Positions 11,496-24,325 of a DNA stretch of 64,000 bases are shown here, one piece after another; the first letter of the stretch is position 1; each line of letters begins with the position of its first letter. The stretch lies in assembly GCF_019649055.1 (NCBI RefSeq), contig NW_026570224.1:930001-994000 (forward strand), in the 5' to 3' direction. The notes beneath the pieces were generated by a model that ran no database searches, was not told the DNA's origin, and was given only the letters and a program-made list of their open reading frames with translations. The position numbers and the translations under genes are program-made. The DNA is from Paramacrobiotus metropolitanus (Eukaryota > Tardigrada > Eutardigrada > Parachela > Macrobiotidae).

Positions 11496-12880
11496 TGGTC
11501 AATAGTAATGTCCTAGTTTGTCGTATCTATACTTTAGTATAGTAGTCCTTAATACTCCTTTCCGTTAATTATAACCAGGGAAAAATATACGTAAGTAGTT
11601 CCGCACAAATTCGCCATGGAGTCATCAGCCATCCCACAAAAAATTCCAGAAGAGCGCCTTGCATAGCCTATAGGCGAAACTTTCCTTATTACTTTGTCTT
11701 TGCACGAGAAATTTAGAAAGGAAATAGTAAAATGTGCATTATATATGTGACTTTCTGGTACGTTATACGAGTAGTTCTAGAACTGCTTGTATATGACCGT
11801 ACTCTGTATATATTAATGTAAGCTACAAAAGTTGGCCAGTAGCCCTAGAGTATTTTTGTCTTACCAAACCGGTCAAACTTACCATTAATTGTCGAGTATG
11901 CGTGAGTAAAACACAGGACTGCAAATCCTGAACATACGTTCCAAAAAACAAAATTCATCCCGGCTAAACAAAAGCTACGCATCAAACCAAATAATTATCG
12001 TGAGTCGTGACCGCCGACAGGTTACAAGTTTGAATGCTTACTTTACTTGTAGAACTTTCTATCAGTTATTTCAGACGACTGCCGTAAAGATAGAAAAGAA
12101 GCTAACATTTTAAATTTTGACTACCCAGTAGACCGGAAGACCGGTGAAAATGTGTTTTGTACATAATTGCATGCTACACGATTGACCGCTCATACCAGGT
12201 CAGCTGGGTTAGGTTCGCCGGAACGCCCGGAAGTCACTGGCCAAGGGTCGCTATTAAACCGACATCTGCTACAGGTACGAGTATATTGCAGTTGACAATT
12301 TCTGATACACGGATCTGCTGTTTTCGAGAAAAGTTTTAGAAACAGGATCGCTCGATACAAACGTTCATTACATTGCTAAAACACGACAAGCTGTAGCAGT
12401 CTATTTGCATTATTTGGCTGAAATAATTTGCCATGTTGCCCTTATCCGTATTATGAGTACGATCAAGGGACAGTATAGTTCTGACTTCGCAATTTTAAGC
12501 AAATTTCGCATTAGCTTTGTAATAAAATTTGCGCTAATTATAACAGTTTGAGAGTACAAAGTGTTACTTACATAAAGAGTTTAGTCATCCAATGCATTAA
12601 TGCACTTCTATACAATATTTCACAAGCTAGAAAGTTATCACAAAGCTACGAAAAATCTACGAAGCTTCTTTGCTAACCGAATATCTGAAGTACGAATACT
12701 ACTGCACGATTTGCTGGCTAATTAAAAGCCGAAATTTTTTTACCAGTTAGTGACCTTAGTTCTTTAAAGTTCGAATTGATCATTTCGGAAACTGAGATAC
12801 ATGAACCAGTAACCACAAAGTTGTTTCTATGGTGCCGCGCCACAGAAAATTAAGTAATATTATCAACAGAAATTACTGTC

Positions 12881-12943
12881 AAGCGTCGAGTTATCAACCA
12901 ATTACTCTATCAACCAATCAACCAAGCGTCGAGTTATCAACCA
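12881..12943. repeat. 20-bp direct repeat pair
   Basis: AAGCGTCGAGTTATCAACCA occurs exactly at 12881-12900 and 12924-12943, separated by further ATCAACCA-like words. Confidence 0.85.
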
Positions 12944-12946
12944 ACC

Positions 12947-12979
12947 CTCGTACTCCTAGTCTAGGACTAGGAGTACGAG
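12947..12979. repeat. perfect 15-bp inverted repeat (hairpin)
   Basis: CTCGTACTCCTAGTC at 12947-12961 is the exact reverse complement of 12965-12979, separated by a 3-base loop. Partial copies of the arm (ACTCCTAG) follow at about 12981-13000. Confidence 0.9.
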
Positions 12980-13766
12980 AAACTCCTAGGGTACTCCTAG
13001 AGTAACGGGAAACAGCATGTTAGGAAACGGGAAGCAGCATGATGTATAATAGTTGTCACTTTATACGGTTTACAAAAATAATAAAATTTACGCTTTAACT
13101 GGACCAATTACAAAATAATAATAGCTATCCAGAAAACTTCCATAAAATTTCAAATTCAAGGTATATTACTACTTGGGGCCTTTCTTAACAAGTGGACCTG
13201 TAGAGCACAGCATATTGAATAGCAGTAAAAGTAAAAATTATAGTACTAGGCGTTCGATGTAAAAAGTTAAAAAATATTTTTCTACCTTCCTGCTGTGACA
13301 TCTGTTCTAGCCAGCATCTGGATGGTTAAGATCGTAAACGATAGGCTGACAGATTCTGTTAACATCATATGTAATTATATTTCCGGACACATTACATATA
13401 CAGACTGTACATGCACCGATTGTACGACAATCGAATGTAGTTGTGATACGAATTACAAGTTTTATTCATAATATCCTATAGGCTTTAGAGTTTAGCAGTT
13501 CAACGAGTTTATATTTTATTACCCTGATGATATTTTTATCAGCACCTCGGGCCTTTCAGAATGCAGAATTTTCAGATATGTAATGCAATATAAAAACCGG
13601 CATTTATTCTCCAAAACCCCGTTCCCAACGACGTCTTCTTGTCATGGTTGTATGAATTTGTGTCATAGTGCTCTGCGCTTGAAGCTACCTTGATTTTGAG
13701 ATCAGTTCCCGAAAAGACATGACCTGGAACTGGTACTCGTAGCCCTTTCACATAACCGAATGCAAT

Positions 13767-14463
13767 ATGGATGGCCACCATGAAATGAGTGAATTAACCG
13801 CGGATTTTCTCACGCTCCAAGCGCAAAAATATCTTCCGAAGTTTTTGATTTCCTTGAGTACATGGCCATGGTTCACTATAGGCTGTGCAAGTGCGAGTTT
13901 AGCGGTGATCATCGATAAATTTGCTTTCCGAGGTATGCCAGGACCCATAGATGTGCGGCTTACAATACCAACTACAAACAAATACATTTACTACACCGCA
14001 GGACTCAGAATGCATGTTTTCCATAGTGTAAGTGATCACAGTGCCATATTAACACGTACTCGCCGGTTTTAAATTAACATTATACATACTTTATATTTTA
14101 TTGCTTGTTGTGGTTGCAGTTAGCACTGATGGCAATACCGCCCTTTCATCCTCATATTAATGGCGTAGGTATTGTGCAAGAATAGAAATGCTCTGACCAC
14201 TAATGTCGCTGTCAAATTACTTTTACGCTATGGTGTTTTTGTGTGACAAGCAAACCTAATTTAACCTATAAATCCAACGATAAGTTCAATTTTGTGCTTT
14301 AGGCATGATGTTCACGGCTGGAATGGCATTATACTCTGGATCGTGTTATGCATTTTGTTGGTCAAATAATGAGCGACTGAAAAAACTGCAACCTTTCGGG
14401 ACGTACTGCTTTCTGGCCGGCTGGGCTATACTGACGTTATCCAGGTTTTTGTCTTTTTCGTAA
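13767..14463 (+). CDS. TMEM256/UPF0382-like membrane protein, copy A
   Basis: Three exons: 13767-14027, 14120-14168 and 14303-14463, giving 156 residues. The family pattern is visible: a loop (TTNKYIYYTAGLRMHVFHS), then LALMAIPPFHPHINGVGMMF, then TAGMALYSGSCYAFCWSNN, and a final helix (PFGTYCFLAGWAILTLS). TMEM256 proteins are small four-helix membrane proteins of unknown biochemical role, detected in mitochondria and exosomes in vertebrates. Compared with the usual 113 or so residues, this copy has about 40 extra N-terminal residues, and its GAYGAHAFK motif has diverged (IIDKFAFR). The intron phases (0, then 1) match copy B. Confidence 0.75.
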
Positions 14464-14848
14464 TGTTCCTAACTGTAAGCTCTTGTGACGATCGGGAATC
14501 TTTCGAATCAAGCACAAGTTGCCATTACCAGCTGGTACATAACGGATTTTTGCGCGATTAAATTCAAATCGAAATGTGCAAGATCCACTTGAAACAAACT
14601 GCTTTAAATGGTAACATTCGAAGTTCTGCATTTTCACATTTAGTAGCGCAAAAGCTGATTATATTAATCAAATTTACAAGTGACGATAAAAGCAAAATGA
14701 AAGAGTAGAGCACATTGTCATCTGTGGAAAAGAACGATTCACATAGCAGTGTTCAGCCCGTCCAGTTTCTTGTATTCATGCTTGTAAAAAACAGAAAGTG
14801 ATGATGCAGGGATCTCTGCTAGTCCGACACACCGATCGAGCCATAAAA
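14464..14848. other. spacer between convergent TMEM256-like genes
   Basis: 385 bases between the two stop codons. It must hold both 3' UTRs. No clear AATAAA was seen on either strand; an ATTAAA variant lies near 14557 on the plus strand. Confidence 0.4.
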
Positions 14849-15802
14849 TTAGAAAATCAAACTAAGCCAAGCAAGGATCAAACAGATTCCACCATAAGGT
14901 GCCATTTGTCGAAGCGTCTGACTTTGAGCCAAGGAATATCCATAACACGAACCACAGAAGCCCAGCATTCCCAGTGTGAACAACAGTCCTAAACAACGAG
15001 CAAAATAGCAAATCAGATCCTGCGCCTATTTAGAGCATCTCCGCCGTACGAGAACAGTCTTTTAACCGGTAAATAAAAAACGGTACTAATATTTGTAAGA
15101 AGTATGAAATAAGTATAAAAATATCGTCTTGGTGTCCTTAAATAATCGAATATCACAGAGAATACGATTTTCACTACAATCATCAAAATCCGATCACATA
15201 AGTATAAAAATTACGAGAACTCTGCCATCATCACGAGAACTCCGTTATTTTTGTACTGCTAAACAGTAAACAGTACAGCTACGTTATACGATGCCCATGT
15301 CCACGGCCCATGAGTACGAAACTAAAAAATTTTACAAAAGGAAGGGAAAACCTAACCACATTAAGGTGAAGTAACTGAACTGATAGTGTAATCTGAGGCT
15401 TAGAATCCCTCTTGTAACTTGTTAGACAACGTCACAAGGCTCACAACTACTGTTACCTGTCACTTTCGGATGACGAGAGAACGGTGCCAAACCCAGGGCT
15501 ACCTGCAGGAAGACTGGATTAACATCACACCATTCAAACAGAACTTTCCTAATGACAAGCGAAGTTCGCAACAATTATCCGGACTTAATCATCCAACTGC
15601 AAGGCAAAAATTCATAGTGCATGCAATGCATAACACTTACGCTGTGAATTAAATGATATCGGTTCCCGGTTTCAAACACCTCCCGTGCCTCCGGTGTGGA
15701 AGGTTTGAAAGCATGTGCTCCGTAAGCACCAAGAATGACTGCAGCAGCACCAGAAACGCCAGCTAACTGAACGAAAAATCGGGCAGCAGGAGGGATCATC
15801 AT
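14849..15802 (-). CDS. TMEM256: TMEM256/UPF0382-like membrane protein, copy B
   Basis: Three exons on the minus strand: 15641-15802, 15457-15502 and 14849-14988, giving 115 residues, the usual family length. The sequence is canonical: LAGVSGAAAVILGAYGAHAF, then FETGNRYHLIHSVALGLAPF, then LLFTLGMLGFCGSCYGYSLA, and a last helix ICLILAWLSLIF. I chose the ATG at 15802 because it leaves a standard-length N-terminus. The frame stays open about 47 codons further upstream without another ATG, so an upstream coding exon is possible. It is tail to tail with copy A and has the same intron positions and phases. It is more conserved than copy A. Confidence 0.88.
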
Positions 15803-17372
15803 CGTGCTCCAACTGGGTCCGCCGACTGCAGTAGTCTGTGTTGGCCACTGGGTTTTGCCCAAACTTCCTTTTGCGACGGGACCCTTAGGGTTAGGTTTGC
15901 CCTGGTCCGACTCGGTGGTAACCCAGGAAAACACGTAATTCAAGGCTTTTTCGCACCCTCTTGAATTTGTTCAGTGCCAGGTATGGCCATAGTCACGGCA
16001 GAAACTCAACCGCAGCTCAATGCGAGACCCAGGTTTACCCCAGGTTTACCCCAGGTTTACCCCTAAATGAAACGCAGGCTATACGGAAAGCGGATCACTT
16101 ACGAGAATGGACAATTATTAGGAAAAAATCAGGACCGTTTTTTCCGTATGGTTTATCTTGCATGCGCAGTACTTTTTGCCGACCCTGGTAATTCTGCTAC
16201 GTTTACGGTTTACCGTTTATGGGTTCAATCTTCAATGGAATCAATAATGCACGAAATACTTGCTGCTTTCAAGTTATTAAACGCAGTTTTGTTTTGATTT
16301 GCTCCTATTGGTTGCGGCTGGTGGATGGATCTTCTGATAAAACAGCGACGGCCAATCACAATTGCAATGTTTTCTGGTTGATGATTGATCTGTCATCAAA
16401 GGTGTTTGACATTTTGTTTTTTTCCTAAAAGCAAGTTTACCTTAGCAAAAACTTAAAAATAAAGCGCGAATTAAATTTAAATAAAGTGGGATTCGCAATT
16501 TTTTCGCAGTAGATAATCGGTATTTGGTACATTTAATGGCAATGTCCGCGGGTGATCTAGTTTCTGAGATTTTGATCGAATCTTGCATGCAGCGTGCCCT
16601 GAATTGTCGACCACCCTTATACGTCATCGCCGTTCTCATAATCAGCTGTAGCCTGCAAGGCTGTGAGTTGTGAACCACGAGGGACCGGAAATGCATTGAA
16701 TTGGAACCCGACTAAACCTTTCAAGGGCAAGGCCGCAAGCATTCTGCCAAACTCCACACTGCAGTTTAATTCTTGGCCACTGTGGTTCCAGTATTCACGG
16801 TATCACCTACTGTGTGGGACAAAAACATTTGGATCCAGTTGAGTTGCATCAGTAAGCTGCAGGATTCTAATACAGTATTAAGAGTTTTGATAAACGGTTT
16901 AGTTTTGATTTACTAGTACCAGTGATTAGCCTGCCATTAGCAGCTATGCACCAGCTGATAGCTTTCCAATGACGACTTTTACGTCATTCTCTCTCTGGTG
17001 CTAACAAGAAGCCAAGAAGGATCGATTTTTTCATCTAGCTTTTTCCCGCCAAATTTGCTTAATCGATGAAATAGCTTGGCTTGTCATTAGTCGCTGTTGT
17101 TTTACAGCAGGAAACAGATCGTTGGGAAGGAGCAGGGTCTTTCTGTCACTTGCTTTTGGGCTTTGGCCCTTCGGCCTTTGCTCGCATATCTGAAAATGCT
17201 CTTCGTTGCTTATTTGGCTCTTCCTTTTAACCGTGTCGTTGTGCATATGAGCTCCGCCGTTTGAAAAAAAAACATTTCTTTGGAAGCTTTCCGTTACAAA
17301 CAGCAACGCTTTATCCATTAATTTTGTTGTTTCGCAGGCCGATTGCCAAAAGCGTGCGTCCAAGTTGACATT
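15803..17372. other. gene-free region with short tandem repeat
   Basis: The upstream regions of TMEM256 copy B (minus) and SFXN5 (plus) meet here. No exon was recognised. Three perfect copies of the 11-mer AGGTTTACCCC lie at 16031-16063. Confidence 0.5.
16031..16063 (+). repeat. 3 x 11-bp tandem repeat
   Basis: The unit AGGTTTACCCC is repeated three times without change. Confidence 0.9.
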
Positions 17373-19413
17373 ATGCCGTCTCGACAGCCCAGCTCGGTGG
17401 GAGTGGAAACCATTGCTGTGCCATCGCCCAACGACAGCTCGACAGTTGTTCCGGTACGTCCCGCTTTCGGTGCATGGCCAATGTTCCAGTTAGGCAAATC
17501 GCGCTACAACTTGGACACGTATACGGGACGAGTGTGCCATTTCTTTAATATCATTGATCCCCGCACGTTGCTTACATCGGATACCAAGTTGCAACAGTGT
17601 CGGCAGCTGCTAGAGAATTATAAAAATGGCACCTTACCGCCCGGAATCACAGATCAGGACTTGTGGGAAGCACAGAAAGTGGTGCAGGCCATTATTCATC
17701 CGGATACTGGGGAGAAAATACCTATGGTTGGTATTTTTGTGCACGGTTTGACGTACTGCAGTATTAATAATTAAATTATTGAAAAGTTCCGAAGTTCACG
17801 TTCTTTAATTGAAATGTGAATTTTGTTCTTTTCAGCCGTTTCGCATGTCCGGCTATGTTCCTTTCGGTGAGTCTGATCCATTCTCGTTTGTGCGCTTTTG
17901 GTACTTATTAACGATAATTCTACTCGAATAATAATTTAAAAATGGCTGAAATTGTCCTGTGTACGGTTTTTTGTGTACGGCTAGCGTTGTTCGGCGATTC
18001 AATAGGTAGCATTCATCGGGATTCGGCAGTATGTTCTTCATCGACATTCGACAACACTGTACATTATGCAGTGCACAACTGCTTGAAAATTTACCGTAGT
18101 TTTTATTCAGTATTATATCGTTTATGATTATGTGATGAATTTAAGTACTGCAATAATTTTAATAGCAGGAAACGAAACTTGAGTTGCTTGTGTGATTTAA
18201 GAATACGAGTTACTCAGTATACATACCACTTTCTCCGTGCTCGCAACAGAACTGCTGCTGAAATACGTGAAATTAACATGGAAGGGATTCCTGGTGTTGA
18301 ATTTGTGTCAGTGACTGTTTCGTGTTTTAGGTTCACCGATCGTGGCAGGCCTGTTACTGCCTAATCCATCCCTTGGCTCTATAATTTTCTGGCAATGGCT
18401 TAATCAGAGCCATAATGCCTGTGTAAATTATTGCAACAGGAACGCTACTCGACCGACCCCTTTCAGCAAATTTATTGAAGGATATTTGGGTACGTTTAAC
18501 ATGTCAGTGCTGTCACTAATATCATAGCTTATCTTGTGGTAAATTAGGTTTACATACATAGCGTGGAGTACTGTGGAGTAAGGATCATGAATAGTGATAT
18601 AAATTTAATAACGGAAATATATTTGGGTATCGGGTATCATCTGTTTTGGTCGTCTGTCATGACGTTTGGAATGTTTGCAAACTTTCCTCACAGTTTCCAT
18701 TATGCCGACAGGCCATGTGTTTCTGACTACCCGGATGGTGAGATCTTGGGGTTTATAAAATTTAATGTGTTCCGGTCGATGGAGCGTGCGCATAATTTTG
18801 TAGTAATGATTAATCACTAACTAAATATTATGTGTGTATGACGATAGTCGGAAATGATGTTTACTACGATTTGATCCTGTGTTGCTCATCTGCAGGCGCA
18901 GTAACCACAGCAGTGGGTGTTGCCGTGGGATTAAACCAGTTAATCAGCCGCGCGACCAGTATGCCACCGGCCACACGTGCCCTCATCCAAAAATTTGTTC
19001 CATTTCCGGCTGTGGCTTTTGCTAATGTGTGCAATGTCTTTTTAATGCGTCGCCAGGAATTAAATACTGGCATCGAGGTCCACGATAAAGCCCATAATGT
19101 TGTTGGTATCTCCAAAATCGCGGCATTTGATGCCATTAAGGATACAGCGCTGACCCGTATAGTCCTACCCGCTCCCATCCTGACCATCCCTCCGGCGATA
19201 ATGGCCGCATTGGAGAAAACTCCCCTTTTTAAGCGTTATCCCAGAAGCTATTTGCCTATTAATGCTACGTTAGGGGCCCTGGCGTTTGGCTTAGCACTTC
19301 CGCTAGCCATAGGGCTGTTCCCGCAGGAGTCGACTATTCACAGAAATAAACTGGAGAAGGAATTACAGGATAAGACAAGCGATGAATTTCTGTTCTACAA
19401 TAAAGGGCTATGA
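17373..19413 (+). CDS. SFXN5: sideroflexin-5-like mitochondrial carrier
   Basis: Four exons: 17373-17726, 17836-17866, 18331-18489 and 18896-19413, giving 353 residues. Sideroflexins are inner-membrane mitochondrial proteins. SFXN1/3 carry serine, and SFXN5 has been linked to citrate transport. Family blocks are [20 protein letters not shown] near the N-terminus, the HPDTGEKI motif ending exon 1, [40 protein letters not shown], and [27 protein letters not shown] after HPDTGEK and the C-terminal YNKGL favour SFXN5 over SFXN1-3. Exon 2 is only 31 bases and the first donor is a weak GTTGGT, so automatic prediction may miss this join. Confidence 0.92.
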
Positions 19414-22400
19414 GTCCGTAAGTATTCTTTCCGATTCTCAATTCTGGTAGTACCTAATGGTAAGTTACCCTTTTTTAGGTGTGTATTCGCCAGTAATCGA
19501 GACTTACCATGTTGCTTTTGCAGTGTGTGGTCTGAATGACTGGGACCAGGAAGGTTGAGTGGATGATATTGGAGTGAATTTCTTCCCAGTGGGTGCAGTG
19601 CATTTATGAAAGACTGCTAAGCGGTTAAATTTACCTTACTTCATACTGATTTAGGTTTTTGGAAAATGTAGTCACGTTATTTATTTTGTTTATTCCTACT
19701 GTAGTTTTAAATTCCGACTTTGGTTACATTTTCGTGGCGATTCAGTGCTGATATAAATATAATTACTGCTTATATGGTGAGTGTTGACTGTGTTTATTGT
19801 CAACGGTGTACCCTATGGCTATTGAAGATAGCCAGAAACGTGCTGGGAAATGCTTTTGCATGTTGTGATAATAAATAATAAGTTCCTGCTAAGGACAATC
19901 AGAACATGTGTCTGTTATCCATCTGGTGAGCTTGCTTACATTTTTGCATATCCTTGGCTTTATGCTTGCCGTTGTAAATGGTAGACACAGTGACTTTTGA
20001 ACTGGAAATGCGGGACTTAACCATTAGAAATTTTTAGCCAAAAAGAAAATTGTTATAGTACTAACGATAAATCTTTCTTTAAATTAAGTATTAATTTAAA
20101 GCAGTTATGTACCAACTCTAACAATAAGGAAAGATCCATTAATTATCACCACACGGATCGACCCACAAATTTTCGATACGTACTAGTACACAGTGTACAG
20201 TAGTCTACGTATTAATGTTGTAAGTACGTAGTACTTTATTAAGTTATTAGCCATGGTCCAACAACCAAGCACCTTACAACTGATTGCAAACTGAATGGCA
20301 TTTTTTGAGAATTAGCGGAGCACCGTAAGAGAAAAAATTGTCGTGAGTCAGCATACGACCGCAAGCGCTGATCGCTATTTTTAGATGCCGGCAGCCGCAA
20401 GAACTGGTTTTTGGCACTAGTTAAAATTAAATCAAAACCTTAAGTTATACAATCGCATAAGTAGACCGACCGTGATTAGATGTAGAAACTTTTCAGCAGA
20501 CTTCTTACTACTGCACTCCGTAGCTACTTCGCAGCACACGCGCACGCTCATGGCTTCCACATCCGGCGGTTATGTAACTGCTGTTTCGCTAATTGACTGC
20601 GTGGTTGGAAACTAGAAATCGCAGCAAATTCTTACTGGCTGCAATTGTCGTCTTATAATAAATGGACGATTGCATACATGAATAACATGATATAGTTAAA
20701 AAATAAGTAGCAATATAACAGATACTGTTGGCATAAGAATGTGTATTTGCAGACCTGTAGAAGTTTAGAATGTTAACTAATGCTCGGAAATCTCAATACA
20801 ATAAGTGAATTTATTGGGCAATAGCCGCCATAACAACACAAATGCAAGCGCGGGCACACTACTTTACAGTTAAAATTTAAACGTTAAAAAAACAAAAAAA
20901 AACTTTAGAATACAACACAATAGAATACAATAAGTTATTGTTAATCATGCCGGTACAGTACTAGAAATCTATTGAGTTTAGCACCCTCATTGCACAATTT
21001 GTAATACGTATCTTATCTCTATTATTTTTATTTGTAAAATTGTAGTAATTCTCGAAACAACACCAGACAACACCTGGGCAGTGGCCATGCTTCCGGTGAC
21101 TCGGAGTTCAACCTTAAATCGGTACAGTCATATTACAAAATGACAATTTTTCCTTTTTGAGTAACAACTACCCGAGTAGCAAGTAACTGTTGTCGGCATA
21201 TCTTTATGGAGGCCGTACTCATAGACTACTGTACTGTACAAAGTGATTATTAATTAAGTGACTGCTTTTGTTTACAAGTAGCTTGCTAATAGGAAAACCA
21301 GTGGAAAAATCAGGTTAAAAAGTACAGTACGCGTACGCCGTACAATAATATTATACAGTACGTAATTATTATTAAGATATTTATTACGTACTGTAGTCCA
21401 CCGTTATCGTAATCAAGATCAGTCTTTTTATCCATGTTTCCAGTTTGATTGAGAAGAGAATATGTACGAAAATTAATATGACAGTACCAATAATATGGGA
21501 ACATTAAATTGCCTTCACCTTATTCGAAACGAACTGACGAGGGTCGATAATTATTATTAATAATGGCCTAATTGTAAGCATAATAAATAAAGGTCAAACA
21601 GCATCAAAATTGACAAATACCATGCGACATCAGGTAAACAGGTACAATGCTTACCAGCCATGGATACATTACGTACTTTGTTTACCGCAGTATTGTTCAC
21701 CTGACAATTGTAGTTCACGAGTAGGAATTGTGGGCAGAATCCGCAGTTTGTTTGTTACGAATCCTATGATGGCGAACGATGGTCAGACACGAACGTGCAG
21801 TGCAATGCATGCTCGACGTAACGTGACTCAAGTGCTTAATTTTTCGCTCTTGGGGACATTCCTGGATTATTTCCTTGTACGATCGATTGCTTTCCGCAAA
21901 GCATTCGATCGCTATTCGGCATCCGTATCTTTTGCGCATTGTACAAATAGAATGGCAACAATCTACCATGGCGTTCTCTGGACATTAGTCATAATTCATC
22001 TTAAAATGCAAGAGTACATGTAAATGATGTGATATAGTACGGTATTAGTGCCGTACTTACGCGCCGCTAACCGATTTACAAAGATGAGTAAAGATTGGGG
22101 AATGTTAATAATTACTTACTATTAATTTATAAGACTCGTATTAATGATCTAATTATTGTGGTCTACGGGACTTAGAGTTAAAGGGTTGCCGGTACCCCGG
22201 TATCGTGTAAGCACATTTGCAGTAGAATACTAGAAGTGGTTTCCGAATGGCCATTGGCCAGTTAACAAACATAAGCAGAGCACAGGTAGCACGGGGAATT
22301 AAATCGAAGCGACATCACGTGTCAACAGATATGTCTATATAGTTTGCAAAATTCGCAACTTCAGTGATTAAGTCTGCTGGGTCAAAACTAGTACAGTTCC

Positions 22401-23659
22401 GTTCGCATTATGTCATAGTGGTAAAAGGCCCGTAAAACAATCCAAATACTACATGTATTATGTATCCAAATATAGATATGTATAACACAGTTGTTATTAT
22501 ATATAGACATTATTGTATTTTATATTTTATGTATGTACAATGTGCATTACAATTATTTTATACAGTATATATACCGTATTTTCTGCCGCAGTATTTAACT
22601 ACATGCTGAAGTCCAACTTTTCACTTTACAGAAATTCCGAATTTCCGATCAACTGAATGCTAGCATTCTTGACGGGCATGAAAATGAAATCCGCCTAACA
22701 TACCAAGTCACAAACGTCAAAAGGCAAGCATGCGATCATATCAGCCGTATCTGGCCTTTCGACGTCGTCCCTGAACAGTGAAATCCAACACTAGCCATCT
22801 TGAGGTAGCGCACACATTCGCAGTCTATTTCCGGTTAATATGAACATCGTATCGCATCCTTTGCAGATTGCTTATTTTCCTGACGTTTAGATCTGGTCAA
22901 CGTTATAAATCATTTTCCTTATACCGTGCCAATGTGTTAACCAGACTGACGGCCTCTGACGGTCTGACCTGTTCGCCATCAAATTTGAAGAAATATACAG
23001 CCGGTTGCGATCGATAAAACCAGGGCAGGACTTCTCAGATCTGCTGTTTCCAGCAGCAGACTCGCGTTGTGAAACTGATCTGTCATGGTGCATTTTTAAT
23101 TTTGAACGGGATCATGTCGTTTGCTGTTTATAGCCTGCGCAGTCTACGGCGCTGTGGATTCGGATTGCTTTAATGTTTTGCTACGCAGCACAATCATGTA
23201 TACACTACACATTTTCGAACGGTAAGTATTTCTCCCGGTCTCTCACACATGCTTACACTACGATTACGCAACAATCGGACCGCATCAAAAACATTTTAAT
23301 ACCAGACACAAGAAAATGCCATCTACCATACCGAGAAAACTGTAATGTACGGTAAAAAAATACCCAACGTTCAACAGCGCTGTCCACTTATTCAGGAAAA
23401 GCGACAGTAAGGGTAGACAAATATTTCATACAATTGAAAAGATACACCATAAAAATTAATACAGGTACAAAATAACAAGCAGCGAATGACTCAGACATAT
23501 TCAGTTCTGAGATTCTCCAGAGTATAAACTATATTATTAGGATACACAAGGAAAAACTATCCACTTCTGTCCCAAGAAAAGAGTACATTAAACCAGACTA
23601 TTCCGAACAATTACGTATGGCCACGCGACGACACTCTTCTGCAAGTCAGAAACGCACAC
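19414..23659. other. 4.2-kb gene-free region
   Basis: No exon with recognisable homology or consistent splicing was seen on either strand. The longest open frame (21610-22023, plus) shows no family features and looks like chance. The sequence is AT-rich with many GTAC-centred palindromes, for example around 20163-20230 and 21315-21370. Confidence 0.5.
19870..19875 (+). other. candidate poly(A) signal of SFXN5
   Basis: AATAAA about 455 bases after the stop codon. Confidence 0.35.
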
Positions 23660-24325
23660 TTACAGCGTCTTCGGACCCTCCAATTCCTTTTTGGACATGA
23701 AGAAGCTGACAAGGAAGAGAATTCCGTTCAACAGAGCGATGGCGCCTGCGGCAACGCGAACCGCCTCTTCGTTCGCGTACATCAGGGGTCGGTTATTGTT
23801 ATCGCCATCCCATTTCCACTTCTCGGTCATCACAATCTCCACGATCCCGGCAGCAATCAGCATCAGGGCCAACAGCATGTTCATCACGTTTTCAACCGTG
23901 GTGGCCTTCGGAACAATCATGGCGGATGTGGTGTGGAACAGGTATGCGATGAGGACAATTGCCAGTACGGTCAGAACGGCAGAGTGCGCACACAGAAAGT
24001 ACACCTCACCGACAAGGAACAGCTCCCGCAAGTAGCTCAACGTGACTACATCATTCCGCCAGAGTTCCGGTCTGTTATTCATGTATTCGGCATTATAACG
24101 GGGAGCGTCCGCCGTCTCCGTGATGCGCATTTCCTGTCGGCGTGATGCTACCAGACCCATGGCCACCGCGGCCAGGATGAACTCCAACAACTTCAGGATG
24201 CCGGGGATTTTCCCCAGATAGTTGCTGTTGAATCCCGGTGTACTGGTGATGGTGGCATTCACGGAATTCGTGGAGGATCCTTTCGTGATAGAATAGTTCA
24301 GGGTTTTCGTCGTCGTGGTCACCAT
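23660..24325 (-). CDS. four-helix membrane protein, MARVEL-like
   Basis: Intronless, 221 residues, ATG at 24325. Four hydrophobic segments are visible: GILKLLEFILAAVAMGLVAS, a second around LFLVGEVYFLCAHSAVLTVL running into AIVLIAYLF, a third NMLLALMLIAAGIVEIVM, and a fourth AGAIALLNGILFLVSFFMS. The first helix opens with KLLEFILAAVA, a spacing typical of MARVEL-domain proteins (MAL, CMTM, synaptogyrin). The N-terminus is Ser/Thr-rich and there is no signal peptide. The role would be membrane trafficking or apposition; this is inference from topology only. The upstream ~200 bases contain purine/pyrimidine tracts but no clear TATA box. Confidence 0.75.
   Translation of the reverse strand: MVTTTTKTLNYSITKGSSTNSVNATITSTPGFNSNYLGKIPGILKLLEFILAAVAMGLVASRRQEMRITETADAPRYNAEYMNNRPELWRNDVVTLSYLRELFLVGEVYFLCAHSAVLTVLAIVLIAYLFHTTSAMIVPKATTVENVMNMLLALMLIAAGIVEIVMTEKWKWDGDNNNRPLMYANEEAVRVAAGAIALLNGILFLVSFFMSKKELEGPKTL

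Larger units (their letters stand above)
11496..13766. other. gene-free region with repeats
   Basis: About 2.3 kb without a recognisable exon. It holds the repeat cluster and hairpin at 12881-13040. The rest is AT-rich, with frequent short palindromes built on GTAC. Confidence 0.5.

Noticed and set aside
21610-22023. 137-residue plus-strand open frame
   Set aside because: Longest frame in the gene-free region but with no recognisable motif, no signal peptide and irregular composition; probably chance.
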